Below, piece after piece: positions 14,857 to 22,644 of a DNA stretch of 64,000 nt (the stretch's first letter is position 1; every line of letters starts with the position of its first letter). The notes beneath the pieces were generated by a model, which ran no database searches, had not been told where the DNA came from, and saw nothing but the letters and a program-made list of their open reading frames with translations. This stretch comes from Corynebacterium marinum DSM 44953 (GTDB lineage: Bacteria > Actinomycetota > Actinomycetes > Mycobacteriales > Mycobacteriaceae), in assembly GCF_000835165.1 (NCBI RefSeq), contig NZ_CP007792.1:1-64000 (forward strand), read 5' to 3'. The position numbers and the translations under genes are program-made.

Positions 14857-16137
14857 ATGAGGCTCAGTAGAGTCCGGGGAGACCCAGGCGAAGCGGTGCA
14901 AAGGATGTTGAGTAGGCGACGGGTAGGCCGTCAGCCCTTGGCCTGGTTACTAGGCCCGGCCTTCGTGGCTGCGGTGGCCTATGTGGACCCGGGCAACGTC
15001 GCGGCGAACATCACCGCCGGGGCACAGTACGGGTACCTGCTGGTGTGGGTGCTGGTGGTCGCCAACGTCATGGCGATGCTCGTGCAGTACCTTTCAGCCA
15101 AGCTCGGTCTGGTCACCGGCTATTCCCTGCCGGAGTTGCTGGGGCAACGGCTACCCCGGGGACGACGCTTGACGTTCTGGGCGCAAGCAGAGACGGTCGC
15201 CGCGGCCACGGACCTAGCCGAGGTGATCGGCGGGGCGATCGCCCTCCACATTCTCTTCGGCCTCCCCTTGTTGATGGGGGGCCTGCTCATCGGGCTGGTA
15301 TCAATGCTGCTGCTGGCCATCCAATCCAGGCACGGTCAGCGTCCCTTCGAGTTCGTCATAGTAGGTCTGCTGGTAATCATCACCGCTGGCTTTCTCACAG
15401 GCATGTTCATCGGCACTGTCTCCTGGGGCGAGGCCTTGGCTGGGATTATCCCGCGCTTTGAGGGGACCCCGACGGTGGTGCTGGCCGCGAGCATGCTCGG
15501 AGCCACCGTGATGCCCCATGCCATCTATGCCCACTCCTCCCTCGCCCGAGACCGCCACGGTGACACCATCCCGCCCGAGGCATTGCCGCGTCTGCTCCGT
15601 GTCACCCGGTGGGATGTTCTCCTGTCGCTGCTGGTGGCCGGGTCGGTCAATATCGCAATGCTATTGTTGGCGGCCGGCAACTTGAACGGGATTCCTGGCA
15701 CCGACAGCATCGAAGGGGCCCACGCGGTGATCACCGACACGCTGGGCCCGGTAGTCGGAGTGGCCTTCGGTGTCGGTTTGCTGGCTTCCGGGCTGGCGTC
15801 CACCTCGGTGGGCTGCTACGCCGGATCCACGATCATGGGCGGATTGCTGCACCGGCAGATCCCGCAGGTGGTGCGGCGAGCGGTCACCCTGCTCCCCGCC
15901 TTAATCGTGATCGCCGCCGGGGTGGAGCCGACGTGGGCGCTGGTGCTCTCCCAGGTGGTCCTCAGCCTGGGTATCCCCTTCGCCCTGATCCCGCTGGTGG
16001 TGTTGAGCAGTGATCAAACCCTCATGGGTGGTTTCGCCATCCGGGTTCCTCTGCAGGTGGCGTCCTGGGTGGTGGTCGCGTTGATTGTGTCGTTGAATCT
16101 CGCCTTGATCGGACTGCTGGTCACCGGTCGGGGCTGA
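14857..16137 (+). CDS. mntH: Nramp-type Mn(II)/divalent metal transporter MntH
   Basis: A 426-residue proton-coupled importer of Mn(II) and Fe(II) with about eleven membrane segments. The metal-site motif DPGN (residues 44-47, AAVAYVDPGNVAANI) and the TM6 motif MPHAIYAHSS are both intact. The start is uncertain: the ATG at 14857 has no Shine-Dalgarno and may be leaderless; an ATG at 14905 (MLSRRRVGRQP) would also leave a full transporter. Its regulator gene follows 30 bases downstream. Confidence 0.92.
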   Translation: MRLSRVRGDPGEAVQRMLSRRRVGRQPLAWLLGPAFVAAVAYVDPGNVAANITAGAQYGYLLVWVLVVANVMAMLVQYLSAKLGLVTGYSLPELLGQRLPRGRRLTFWAQAETVAAATDLAEVIGGAIALHILFGLPLLMGGLLIGLVSMLLLAIQSRHGQRPFEFVIVGLLVIITAGFLTGMFIGTVSWGEALAGIIPRFEGTPTVVLAASMLGATVMPHAIYAHSSLARDRHGDTIPPEALPRLLRVTRWDVLLSLLVAGSVNIAMLLLAAGNLNGIPGTDSIEGAHAVITDTLGPVVGVAFGVGLLASGLASTSVGCYAGSTIMGGLLHRQIPQVVRRAVTLLPALIVIAAGVEPTWALVLSQVVLSLGIPFALIPLVVLSSDQTLMGGFAIRVPLQVASWVVVALIVSLNLALIGLLVTGRG

Positions 16138-16166
16138 CCGGCTGTGGTCTTCGGTAGCGTGAGTCT

Positions 16167-16865
16167 ATGGACCTGAGTGAGATCACGCCGGTAGCCCAGG
16201 ACTACCTCAAGGTGATCTGGGCGGCCACCGAGTGGGGAGGCCCACCCATCACCGCCACGGCCTTGGCGGCACGGATGGGCACGACCACGCCCAACGTCTC
16301 GGATACGGTCAAGCGGCTGGCGGCCCAGGGACTTGTGGAGTATCAACCTTACAAACCGGTCATGCTTACCGAGCGAGGCGAGAAGTACGCCATCGCGATG
16401 GTACGCAGGCACCGATTGCTTGAGACCTTCCTTGCCACCACCCTGGGCTACCCGTGGGAGGAGGTCCACGACGAGGCCGAACGGCTCGAACACGCCGCCT
16501 CAGAAACCATGATCGAGCGTATCGAGGCTCTCCTCGGGAACCCCGCCACCGATCCACACGGCGACCCCATCCCCACCGCTACCGGGCAGATCTCCCGCTC
16601 CATCAATGCCACCCGGCTCACCCACGCCACTCCGGGTGACTACGAAATCATCCGCATCTCTGATGCTGACTCCAGCCAGTTAGCCGGCTTCAGGAGGCAG
16701 GAAATAGTTCCGGGCGCCATAGTGAACGTCGCTGGCGCGGGCCCACACCAAGACAGAGTTCTCCTCACAGACGCCGACGGGAAAGCGGTCGTCCTCACCC
16801 CCGAGCAAGCCGGTGTCATCTGGGTGACGCCCTCCCCCGGCGTCGGGGGCAGCACTCCCTTTTAA
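16167..16865 (+). CDS. mntR: DtxR/MntR-family metal-dependent repressor
   Basis: A 232-residue regulator. It has an N-terminal winged helix (TATALAARMGTTTPNVSDTVKRLAAQGLV), a metal-binding dimer domain (RRHRLLETFLATTLGYPWEEVHDEAERLEHAAS) with the expected His and Glu ligands, and a C-terminal SH3/FeoA-like domain from about 155. Gene order with mntH argues for Mn(II)-dependent repression of the transporter. The ATG at 16167 opens the family's usual N-terminus. Confidence 0.9.
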   Translation: MDLSEITPVAQDYLKVIWAATEWGGPPITATALAARMGTTTPNVSDTVKRLAAQGLVEYQPYKPVMLTERGEKYAIAMVRRHRLLETFLATTLGYPWEEVHDEAERLEHAASETMIERIEALLGNPATDPHGDPIPTATGQISRSINATRLTHATPGDYEIIRISDADSSQLAGFRRQEIVPGAIVNVAGAGPHQDRVLLTDADGKAVVLTPEQAGVIWVTPSPGVGGSTPF

Positions 16866-17017
16866 CTGGTGAGAGGAGACAGCAGTGGAACCTCTCTCTT
16901 CATCCATCGTGGTTATTTTCTGAAGTCCTGCGCCCAAGGCGACCCTTTCCGATGCATGACGATCCGGGCTGGTTCGCATGGTGCCTGGCCCGTTCCTTGG
17001 GGGAGGACGTACGGGCA

Positions 17018-17050
17018 TATACTGTTCAGTGTTGGCTGTATAGTTCAGTG
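17018..17050 (+). promoter_or_regulatory. CmtR-type promoter/operator before cmtR-cadD
   Basis: The direct repeat GTTCAGTG (17024-17031 and 17043-17050) and the block CTGTATAGTTCAGTG end immediately before the start ATG. TATACT (17018-17023) is a likely -10 box. A matching block, CTGTATGGTCAGCGC, ends directly before the other cmtR at 28298, so the shared part is the probable binding site. Confidence 0.6.
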
Positions 17051-17051
17051 C

Positions 17052-17411
17052 ATGTTGACTATTGCTTCTCGTCTCGATGTGATGAACCGGTCGGGTCGGG
17101 CCATGGCAGATCCGACTCGTTCCCGTATTTTTCTGACCCTGCTGGAGGGGCCGGTCTATCCTGCCGCTCTCGCTCGGGAGCTGGACCTGACGCGGTCAAA
17201 TGTGTCGAACCACCTTGCTTGCCTGAAAGACTGCGGAATTGTTGTCGCCGAACCGGAGGGACGGCAGACCCGCTATGAGATCGTCGACGCCCATCTTGTC
17301 CAGGCGTTGAACTCGCTGTTGGACACCACCCTGGCCGTCGATGGCAACGTCCCCTGCCTCGACTCAGACTGTGACGTGCCCGGCTGTGACATCGGACAGG
17401 CAGGAGCGTAA
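17052..17411 (+). CDS. cmtR: Cd(II)/Pb(II)-sensing ArsR-family repressor CmtR
   Basis: A 119-residue regulator closely resembling mycobacterial CmtR (LTRSNVSNHLACLKDCGIVVAEPEGRQ). The Cys triad that binds Cd and Pb in CmtR (57, 61, 102) is present at exactly those positions. I start at the ATG at 17052, which gives the family N-terminus MLTIASRLDVMNR; the longer frame to 16869 is not protein-like. The stop TAA overlaps the start of cadD by one base, so both are one operon controlled by the operator just upstream. Confidence 0.92.
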   Translation: MLTIASRLDVMNRSGRAMADPTRSRIFLTLLEGPVYPAALARELDLTRSNVSNHLACLKDCGIVVAEPEGRQTRYEIVDAHLVQALNSLLDTTLAVDGNVPCLDSDCDVPGCDIGQAGA

Positions 17412-18007
17412 TGGTCACCAGCCTGCTGTCGGCGATCGGCCTGTTCATCGCCACCAATATCGACGACATCATCGTGCTCTCGCTGTTCTTCGCCCGCGGG
17501 GCCGGCCAAGCGGGGACCACGCTTCGGATTCTGGCTGGTCAGTACCTTGGTTTCGCGGGTATTCTCGCAGCCTCAGTCCTGGTCACCATAGGGGCGGATG
17601 CTTTCCTGCCCACCGAGGCGATTCCCTACTTCGGGCTGATCCCCCTGGCACTGGGATTGTGGGCGGCCTGGCAGGCCTGGCGGGGAGATGATGACGACGA
17701 TGACGACGCGACAGTCAGCGGAAAGAACGTAGGTATCTTGACCGTCGCCGGGGTGACGTTCGCCAACGGTGGCGACAACATCGGCGTCTACGTCCCGGTC
17801 TTCCTCAACGTGGAGAACGCCACCGTCATCATCTACTGCATCGTTTTCCTCATCCTGGTGGCAGGCCTGGTCCTGCTGGCAAAGTTCGTGGCCACTCGCC
17901 CACCCATCGCAGAAGTCCTCGAACGCTGGGAGCACGTGCTGTTCCCGATCGTTCTGATCAGCCTGGGAATCTTCATCCTCGTCAGCGGCGGTGCCTTCGG
18001 TCTCTAA
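17411..18007 (+). CDS. cadD: Cadmium resistance transporter, CadD family
   Basis: A 198-residue membrane protein with about five or six transmembrane segments. It has the family start FIATNIDDIIVLSLFFARG and the second conserved block VTFANGGDNIGVYVPVF. A run of seven aspartates sits in the central cytoplasmic loop (GDDDDDDDATVSG), where other members also have a charged loop. It is translationally coupled to cmtR, which predicts induction by Cd or Pb. Export of cadmium is known for staphylococcal CadD; here it is inferred. Confidence 0.9.
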   Translation: MVTSLLSAIGLFIATNIDDIIVLSLFFARGAGQAGTTLRILAGQYLGFAGILAASVLVTIGADAFLPTEAIPYFGLIPLALGLWAAWQAWRGDDDDDDDATVSGKNVGILTVAGVTFANGGDNIGVYVPVFLNVENATVIIYCIVFLILVAGLVLLAKFVATRPPIAEVLERWEHVLFPIVLISLGIFILVSGGAFGL

Positions 18008-18121
18008 CAAGCTCATCCCGAGCGTCCATATGGCCTATCCAGATTTCGTCACCGGCATCAGCTCAATCGCCAATAAAGTTGCGAAAAAGCCGCCACACAA
18101 AGCTAACAGTCACAGCTTCGA

Positions 18122-18300
18122 GATCGCGGAAGAACCCGGTCCAGGAGGCCACCGACTCACTCGTGACGACGTGCGTGCCCAGGAGTTCGCGGTAACCTTC
18201 GGCGTTGACCCCGGTGGTCAGCAACACGGCGGTTTTCACCGCCTGTCCGTCTTCGCGGACTGCATGGTCAACGCGTCGCAGGAGACGCACATATAGGGGT
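18122..18300 (-). pseudogene. IS256/mutator-type transposase fragment
   Basis: The minus strand reads AVREDGQAVKTAVLLTTGVNAEGYRELLG followed by VVTSESVASWTGFFRDL. This is the block between the first and second catalytic Asp regions of mutator-type transposases. Only about 60 residues remain, with no start or ends. Confidence 0.75.
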
Positions 18301-18329
18301 TTGTGTTCGACCGAGGCCTCGCCTGATCA

Positions 18330-18432
18330 TGCCCTGAACGGGGCCGCGCACGTGTTCGGCACCGGCTGGTTCCTCCTGGGTGGGAAACGCTGGCCCGACC
18401 TCTACGAGGTCGAGCTCATCCCCGCCCAGTAG
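18330..18432 (+). pseudogene. C-terminal fragment of a conserved protein upstream of the DUF2771 gene
   Basis: An open frame ends in GTGWFLLGGKRWPDLYEVELIPAQ and a TAG, 11 bases before the DUF2771 gene. It reads like the true C-terminus of a protein whose upstream part is missing, being replaced by the transposase scrap. In corynebacteria a DUF3027 gene often lies between a cold-shock gene and DUF2771, so this may be its tail; that link is from memory and unproven. Confidence 0.4.
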
Positions 18433-18443
18433 GATGAGGAGCC

Positions 18444-18974
18444 ATGTCCACCCCTAAAAAGGCGCGGCAGAGGTCGCTGCTGCAGTTTCTCGCTCTCCTG
18501 GTCGCCGTGGTGGTCATCATCCTCGCCGCGATCCTCGCCCAGAACTGGTGGAACAACCGGCTCGGACCCGCCCCGCAGGACATCACCGTGACGGCCCGCG
18601 TGGGTGACGCCTCCATCGAGGTCTCCCCCTACCTGGTGTGTGAGCCCGGGCTGGAGTGCCCGGAGGGTGAGGTTCCCAACCTGCCGGTCGGCCCGGACGA
18701 CACCCTGCTGCTGGAGATCCCGGAGGCGATCCACGACCATGACTGGCAGCTGCTGATGATCTACGACGATCCGGCGGCCAACGACCAGCAGCTGCACGGC
18801 CCCTATGACACCGAGCAGGTCGAGATCCCCGGCTCCGTCGACCCGCTCACTGAGGGGGACCCCCGTCCCCGTCTCATGGTCGTGGAGATCTCCTCTGCCC
18901 AGATCGGTCTCGACGCCGACGGGGAGGAGACCCCCTACGCCACTGTGTGGTCCCTGAGCACGATGGCGGACTAG
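18444..18974 (+). CDS. DUF2771-type membrane-anchored protein
   Basis: A 176-residue protein with one N-terminal transmembrane segment (LLQFLALLVAVVVIILAAILAQNWW). An extracytoplasmic domain follows with two cysteines (VCEPGLECPEGEVPNLPVG). The overall pattern is that of the DUF2771 family found in Corynebacteriales; no function is known. AGGATGAGGAG stands before the ATG. It is probably part of the old chromosomal context into which the metal genes were inserted. Confidence 0.7.
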   Translation: MSTPKKARQRSLLQFLALLVAVVVIILAAILAQNWWNNRLGPAPQDITVTARVGDASIEVSPYLVCEPGLECPEGEVPNLPVGPDDTLLLEIPEAIHDHDWQLLMIYDDPAANDQQLHGPYDTEQVEIPGSVDPLTEGDPRPRLMVVEISSAQIGLDADGEETPYATVWSLSTMAD

Positions 18975-18989
18975 GGAAGCGATCGGTTT

Positions 18990-19621
18990 GGCGGGCGAAA
19001 GTGTCTAGGACCGGGTTCATGACATCATCGACTCTGGAGGACATTGCCGCCCGGATCCGACCGGCAATGGTCCGCCGCGGAGGCGCTGCTGCATTCCTTC
19101 CCCACATCGCTGGGCCTGGCACCACGCGCGGTCCGGTTGGCTAAACGAGGGGTCACCCGCGTCAACTACGCTTTCCTGGCAAGCGAGATCGACGAGAATG
19201 ACCCCTCACTCCACTGCGCCGCCCGTCTCGCTGATAGCTGGGGGGTGGATCTGCGGGTCTTCGCGTTCTCCCCCTCTGGCCTCGCGGACCAGTCCTTCCA
19301 CGACAAATTCGACTTCACCAGCGAGCTCATCGACGAGTGGCGCGAGCACTCCCTCGCCGTCATGGACCGTTCTTACGATGTGCTGGGGGAATTCTTCCCG
19401 GATCTCTCGGGCGACTCGGACATCGGATCAGGCAAGGCTGGTCGGGTGCGATCGATGCACTCACGTGGAAGAAGGGTGATCTGCTCATCCTCGGCTCCAC
19501 CCCACCCGGCCCGCGGGAACGAGTTTTCGTCGGTTTCTCCGCCACCGAATTCCTCGGGCACGTCCACGTCCCCGTTCTGCTGACACCCCTCACCCCGGTA
19601 CTGACGCGAAGGCTAAGGTGA
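18990..19621 (+). pseudogene. Universal stress protein-like gene, frameshifted
   Basis: Three frames carry pieces of one protein: an N-terminal TLEDIAARIRPA (from the ATG at 19019), then RGVTRVNYAFLASEIDEND, and after a shift at about 19440 the UspA-like end DALTWKKGDLLILGSTPPG and GHVHVPVLLTP. The final block is the usual nucleotide-binding end of UspA domains. At least two frame changes make it inactive unless these are sequencing errors. Confidence 0.65.
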
Positions 19622-19625
19622 GGGC

Positions 19626-20165
19626 ATGAATGGACGTGACCCGGAGACGAATTCGCCCCAGCGCCCGCAGAGTGACGGCCGCCGCAGGCGTTACTTCCTC
19701 GATCACCCGGAGAACGATCTGACCGCGGACGCCGACTTCGCCAACCGCCGCCCGCCGGCTCCCCGGACAGCCGAGGAAGTCGCCTCCTCCACGGATCCCG
19801 TGCTGCAGGCCGACCGCAACACGATGTCGACGCGTCAGGCTTTCACCTGGTTGTTCGGCACCATCATCGCCACCGTCGTGGTCGCTTATGTGCTTGCGTG
19901 GGTTGCCCGGCTGATGGGTGGTCCCGTCTGTGACGCCGGCGACGCCCTCTGGCTGTGCTCCCGTTCCTCGCAGATCTGGTGGCCCCTTGTCACCAGCCTG
20001 GTCCCCGCCGCGGGTGTCATCGGCTGCGCCATCATCATGGTGCGTAAGTTGAACAGCTTCACCCGCTGGCGCCCGTGGATGGGTGTGTTCTGGGTGCTCA
20101 TTCCCTTCGCCATGATGTGGATGTTGCAGACCTGGCAGATCTTCATCCCGGCCCTCACCGACTAG
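19626..20165 (+). CDS. Hypothetical membrane protein
   Basis: A 179-residue protein with a charged N-terminal 70 residues and three transmembrane segments (about 78-98, 118-140 and 152-172: FGTIIATVVVAYVLAW, LVTSLVPAAGVIGCAI, VFWVLIPFAMMWML). Two cysteines lie in the first outer loop (VCDAGDALWLC). I do not recognise the family; the make-up resembles conserved corynebacterial membrane proteins. GGTGAGGG precedes the ATG at 19626. It follows the broken stress-protein gene. Confidence 0.65.
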   Translation: MNGRDPETNSPQRPQSDGRRRRYFLDHPENDLTADADFANRRPPAPRTAEEVASSTDPVLQADRNTMSTRQAFTWLFGTIIATVVVAYVLAWVARLMGGPVCDAGDALWLCSRSSQIWWPLVTSLVPAAGVIGCAIIMVRKLNSFTRWRPWMGVFWVLIPFAMMWMLQTWQIFIPALTD

Positions 20166-20288
20166 TAGTACGTCGTCAGCTCTTGTGGGACGGGGCCGAC
20201 GACCAGGCATTGTTGTTAGGTGTCCTGCTGGTGTTGTTGACCCCGCGCATCGATTACGTCATTGTCTTTTCCAGGCTGGCCAGCACAA
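20166..20288 (+). pseudogene. Fragment of an arsenic/bile-acid-symporter-type transporter
   Basis: A short plus-strand frame reads DDQALLLGVLLVLLTPRIDYVIVFSRLAST. This looks like a transmembrane segment of arsenic-resistance (BASS/ArsB-like) transporters, which have LLTPCIDYVIVF at this place; the Cys is Arg here. Both ends are gone: the left side joins a membrane-protein gene and the right runs into the M23 gene. It is a relic. Confidence 0.4.
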
Positions 20289-20693
20289 CTAGAAGGTGAT
20301 GCCGTGCTGGGCGAACCAGGGGGCAGGGTCGACGGCGCCGCTGCCGGTGGGGTAGAGCTCAAAATGCAGGTGGGACCCGGTGGAAAAACCTCGGTTACCC
20401 ATACCGGCGATCTTCTGGCCGGCGGTGACCTGCTCGCCGACGCTGACGTCGAGGGTTTCCATGTGGCCGTAGACGGCAATGGAGCCATCGTCGTGCTGGA
20501 TGCGGATCCACTGGCCGAAACCGGAGGCCGGACCGGAGTCGATGACGGTGCCGCCCATGGCGGCGAGAATCGGGGTACCCACGACGTTGGCGATGTCGAG
20601 GCCGGCGTGAAGGCTGCCCCAGCGCATACCGAAACCGGAGGTGAAGGTGCCCTCGGTGGGCTTGACCACAGAGGCGGACGGGGCCTGCGCGGC
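20289..20693 (-). repeat. Long inverted repeat, arm A (M23 domain)
   Basis: As read by eye, this stretch is the exact reverse complement of 32112-32516. It runs from the Ala-Pro-Ser-Ala codons of the linker to the stop codon of the M23 gene. Codon third positions are also identical, which points to recent duplication or gene conversion and not to protein-level conservation. Confidence 0.85.
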
Positions 20694-21050
20694 CAGCTCT
20701 GCCTCCGCGGCGGCAGCCTCTGCTTCCGCGGTTGCGATTGCCTCGGCCTCGGCAGCAGCACGCTCAGCGGCGAGTTCGATGGACTTGTTCAGCTGCTCGT
20801 CGAGGTTGTCCACCGGCTTGTGCTCGGCGATGGTCAGGATCTGCGGGGCGGAATCGGTCTCGGGGTAGAGCACCTGCTGCGAGTCGTTGGCAAGCTGGTA
20901 GTCGGCGGTGAAGGATTTCTGGGCGGCGGCGGAATCGGCCTGCAGAGTCCCTGCGGCCGCGCCGCCGATGCCGGCGGTGGAGACTGCGCCGATGGCAGCG
21001 GCCATGAAGGCGATGCGGCTCTTGGTAGACCGCTGATTCTGGCTGGAAAT
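20289..21050 (-). CDS. Secreted LytM/M23 peptidase-like protein, copy 1
   Basis: About 253 residues: a hydrophobic export segment (IAFMAAAIGAVSTAGIGGAAAG), an Ala/Glu-rich helical linker (about 90-125) and a C-terminal M23 domain. The domain has both metal-binding motifs, HAGLD and GSHLHFEL, so a Zn-dependent peptidoglycan endopeptidase is expected. By alignment with copies 2 and 3 the protein should begin ISSQNQRSTKSR. That codon is ATT (21048-21050), with AGGAG seven bases upstream, so a rare ATT start is likely. The last 405 bases equal copy 2 in inverted orientation. Confidence 0.85.
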   Translation of the reverse strand: MSSQNQRSTKSRIAFMAAAIGAVSTAGIGGAAAGTLQADSAAAQKSFTADYQLANDSQQVLYPETDSAPQILTIAEHKPVDNLDEQLNKSIELAAERAAAEAEAIATAEAEAAAAEAELAAQAPSASVVKPTEGTFTSGFGMRWGSLHAGLDIANVVGTPILAAMGGTVIDSGPASGFGQWIRIQHDDGSIAVYGHMETLDVSVGEQVTAGQKIAGMGNRGFSTGSHLHFELYPTGSGAVDPAPWFAQHGITF

Positions 21051-21539
21051 GGTTCTACTCCTGTCATGCTGCCCGCTGCACGGGCCTGGACGATAACCCA
21101 ATCGTGAGCACATCGTGACCGTTTCGTTATTGATTCGCAGAACCATACATATTCGACCTAGTGTATGCAAGCCCCCCGGCCGCCTATAATTTGTCTGCCA
21201 GAATCGCCGGCCTTAAGTAGCGAAAAAAGCCCACGCTAGCGCCCGGGTATGCAGTGAATATCAGGATTCTCCCAGCTCAAGCCCAGTTTTATCGGCGGCG
21301 AAGTGCGCTCCGAATCACACAGGCCACACCTTTCCGGGAGGGTGCGGCCGTGAACGAAAGATGGGGGAGAGGTGGCGTCGATAAGCGGGCGTCAAGAAAC
21401 CTTGCGCCCGTGGACCCCGTGATAGAAGACGGCCACGCGGGTGACGACGCCAGCCAACACGGCGTACATGGTGCCGTAACCGCGGGAAGCGACCAAGGCT
21501 CCTCGGCGGAGCATTGTCACCGCCTAAGCCACGAAGAAA

Positions 21540-21715
21540 AGAACCGCTGCGGGGATGAACTAGTCCCCGGGGCTCACCTGCCAGGTCCACCCCGGAATCG
21601 TGCCATTATAAGTGAAAACCCGAGCCTGACGTGCGCGGATATCCCTCTCTTGCTGGGCGGCAACTACCTCCACCTGCAGTAGACCGTCCTGGCTGTGAAG
21701 TACTTCCGCTGCCAT
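21540..21715 (-). pseudogene. N-terminal scrap of a multicopper oxidase
   Basis: The minus strand reads MAAEVLHSQDGLLQVEVVAAQ, then ARVFTYNGTIPGWTWQVSPGD and a stop. The TYNGTIPG...VSPGD block is the first cupredoxin strand of multicopper oxidases, as in the intact gene at 49892-51373. The rest is missing. The remainder of 21051-21890 holds only broken frames (for example a membrane-like piece at 21410-21540); I see no intact gene there. Confidence 0.45.
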
Positions 21716-21890
21716 AGGTTTCCTCGCACGAGGATGCCCGCGTCGTCGCCCTCAGAGACCTGGGGGAGGGAGTTGATGGATGAGCCCAGGGAAACCCGGC
21801 CTCGCAGACGCCGATTCCACCCGGAGGCGATCCCAGCCATGACCTGTGTCCCCGGGGGAGCACCTGCCGGGGGCTGGGTGGCGTCAGGGC

Positions 21891-22169
21891 CTAATCTTTA
21901 TCCTTACGGTTCTCAAGACGCCGCCGTTTCTCGTCGTACTCAGTGGCGTCGATCTCCCCTCGGGCATAGCGCTCATCGAGCATGTCTCGTGCCCGATTGC
22001 GCTCCGGTCCCTGAGCCCTGTCATCGCCTCCTGGACCTCGTCCTATTCCGCCGCGGAAAATGCCGACCATGATCATGATCAAGACCACGATACCGAGCAC
22101 GAGTAGGGCCAGGACCAACCAGCCCATTCCCATGCCCCAACCCCCCATGTGGTCTCCATCCCAGTGCAT
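21891..22169 (-). CDS. Small membrane protein with SHOCT domain
   Basis: A 92-residue protein: Gly/Met/His-rich start (MHWDGDHMGGWGMGMGW), one transmembrane segment (LVLALLVLGIVVLIMIMVGIF) and a C-terminal SHOCT motif (ARDMLDERYARGEIDATEYDEKRRRL). The Met- and His-rich N-terminus lies outside the membrane or at its surface and could bind copper; proteins of this form are frequent in copper islands. GAAGGAG lies six bases before the ATG. A CopR-type repeat at 22353-22372 lies upstream in the same orientation. Confidence 0.8.
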   Translation of the reverse strand: MHWDGDHMGGWGMGMGWLVLALLVLGIVVLIMIMVGIFRGGIGRGPGGDDRAQGPERNRARDMLDERYARGEIDATEYDEKRRRLENRKDKD

Positions 22170-22352
22170 GTTTCACTCCTTCGGGGTTTCCCGAGCAGCT
22201 GACCATCGTTGCCGGGGAGCGCCAGGCCTTCCACATTTTCCGGATCAGTACCGCCAGCAGCTCTTCTTCTGCCTGTGGCCACCAGAATAGGTGGCATGCT
22301 CTCCTACCTCGACTATTGAGGAGAACCCAGTCACAAAGCCAGTCTGGGGAGA

Positions 22353-22372
22353 GAATCTTCACGAATTCTTCA
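22353..22372 (-). promoter_or_regulatory. CopR-type direct repeat upstream of SHOCT gene
   Basis: On the minus strand: TGAAGAATT-CG-TGAAGATTC. It departs at one base in each half from TGAAGATTT-NN-TGAAGATTT, the box known for the C. glutamicum copper regulator CopR. It faces the SHOCT gene 184 bases away. The rest of the gap 22170-22644 shows no gene. Confidence 0.6.
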
Positions 22373-22644
22373 TCAGAGAGGACATGCAGGAACTCATCCT
22401 GGGTGGCTGTCTTTATCTCCAGAGAAGGGCAGCTGAATGATCACGTCAGACGAGGCTTGCTGTCAGGGGCAGAAGTCGTTTGCCTGCCTTTACCTCACGG
22501 AGGATGTGTGTGGCTAGGCGCCGAGGTATGACACTGTCACGCGGAGTCGATAGTAGGTCAGAGACGGTTTCGCTGGCCTGAGGGTGAACGCGGCTTCGGA
22601 CTGTTCTCGAAACTGCCCCCACTGGTGACTGGCAGGGGGAAGCG

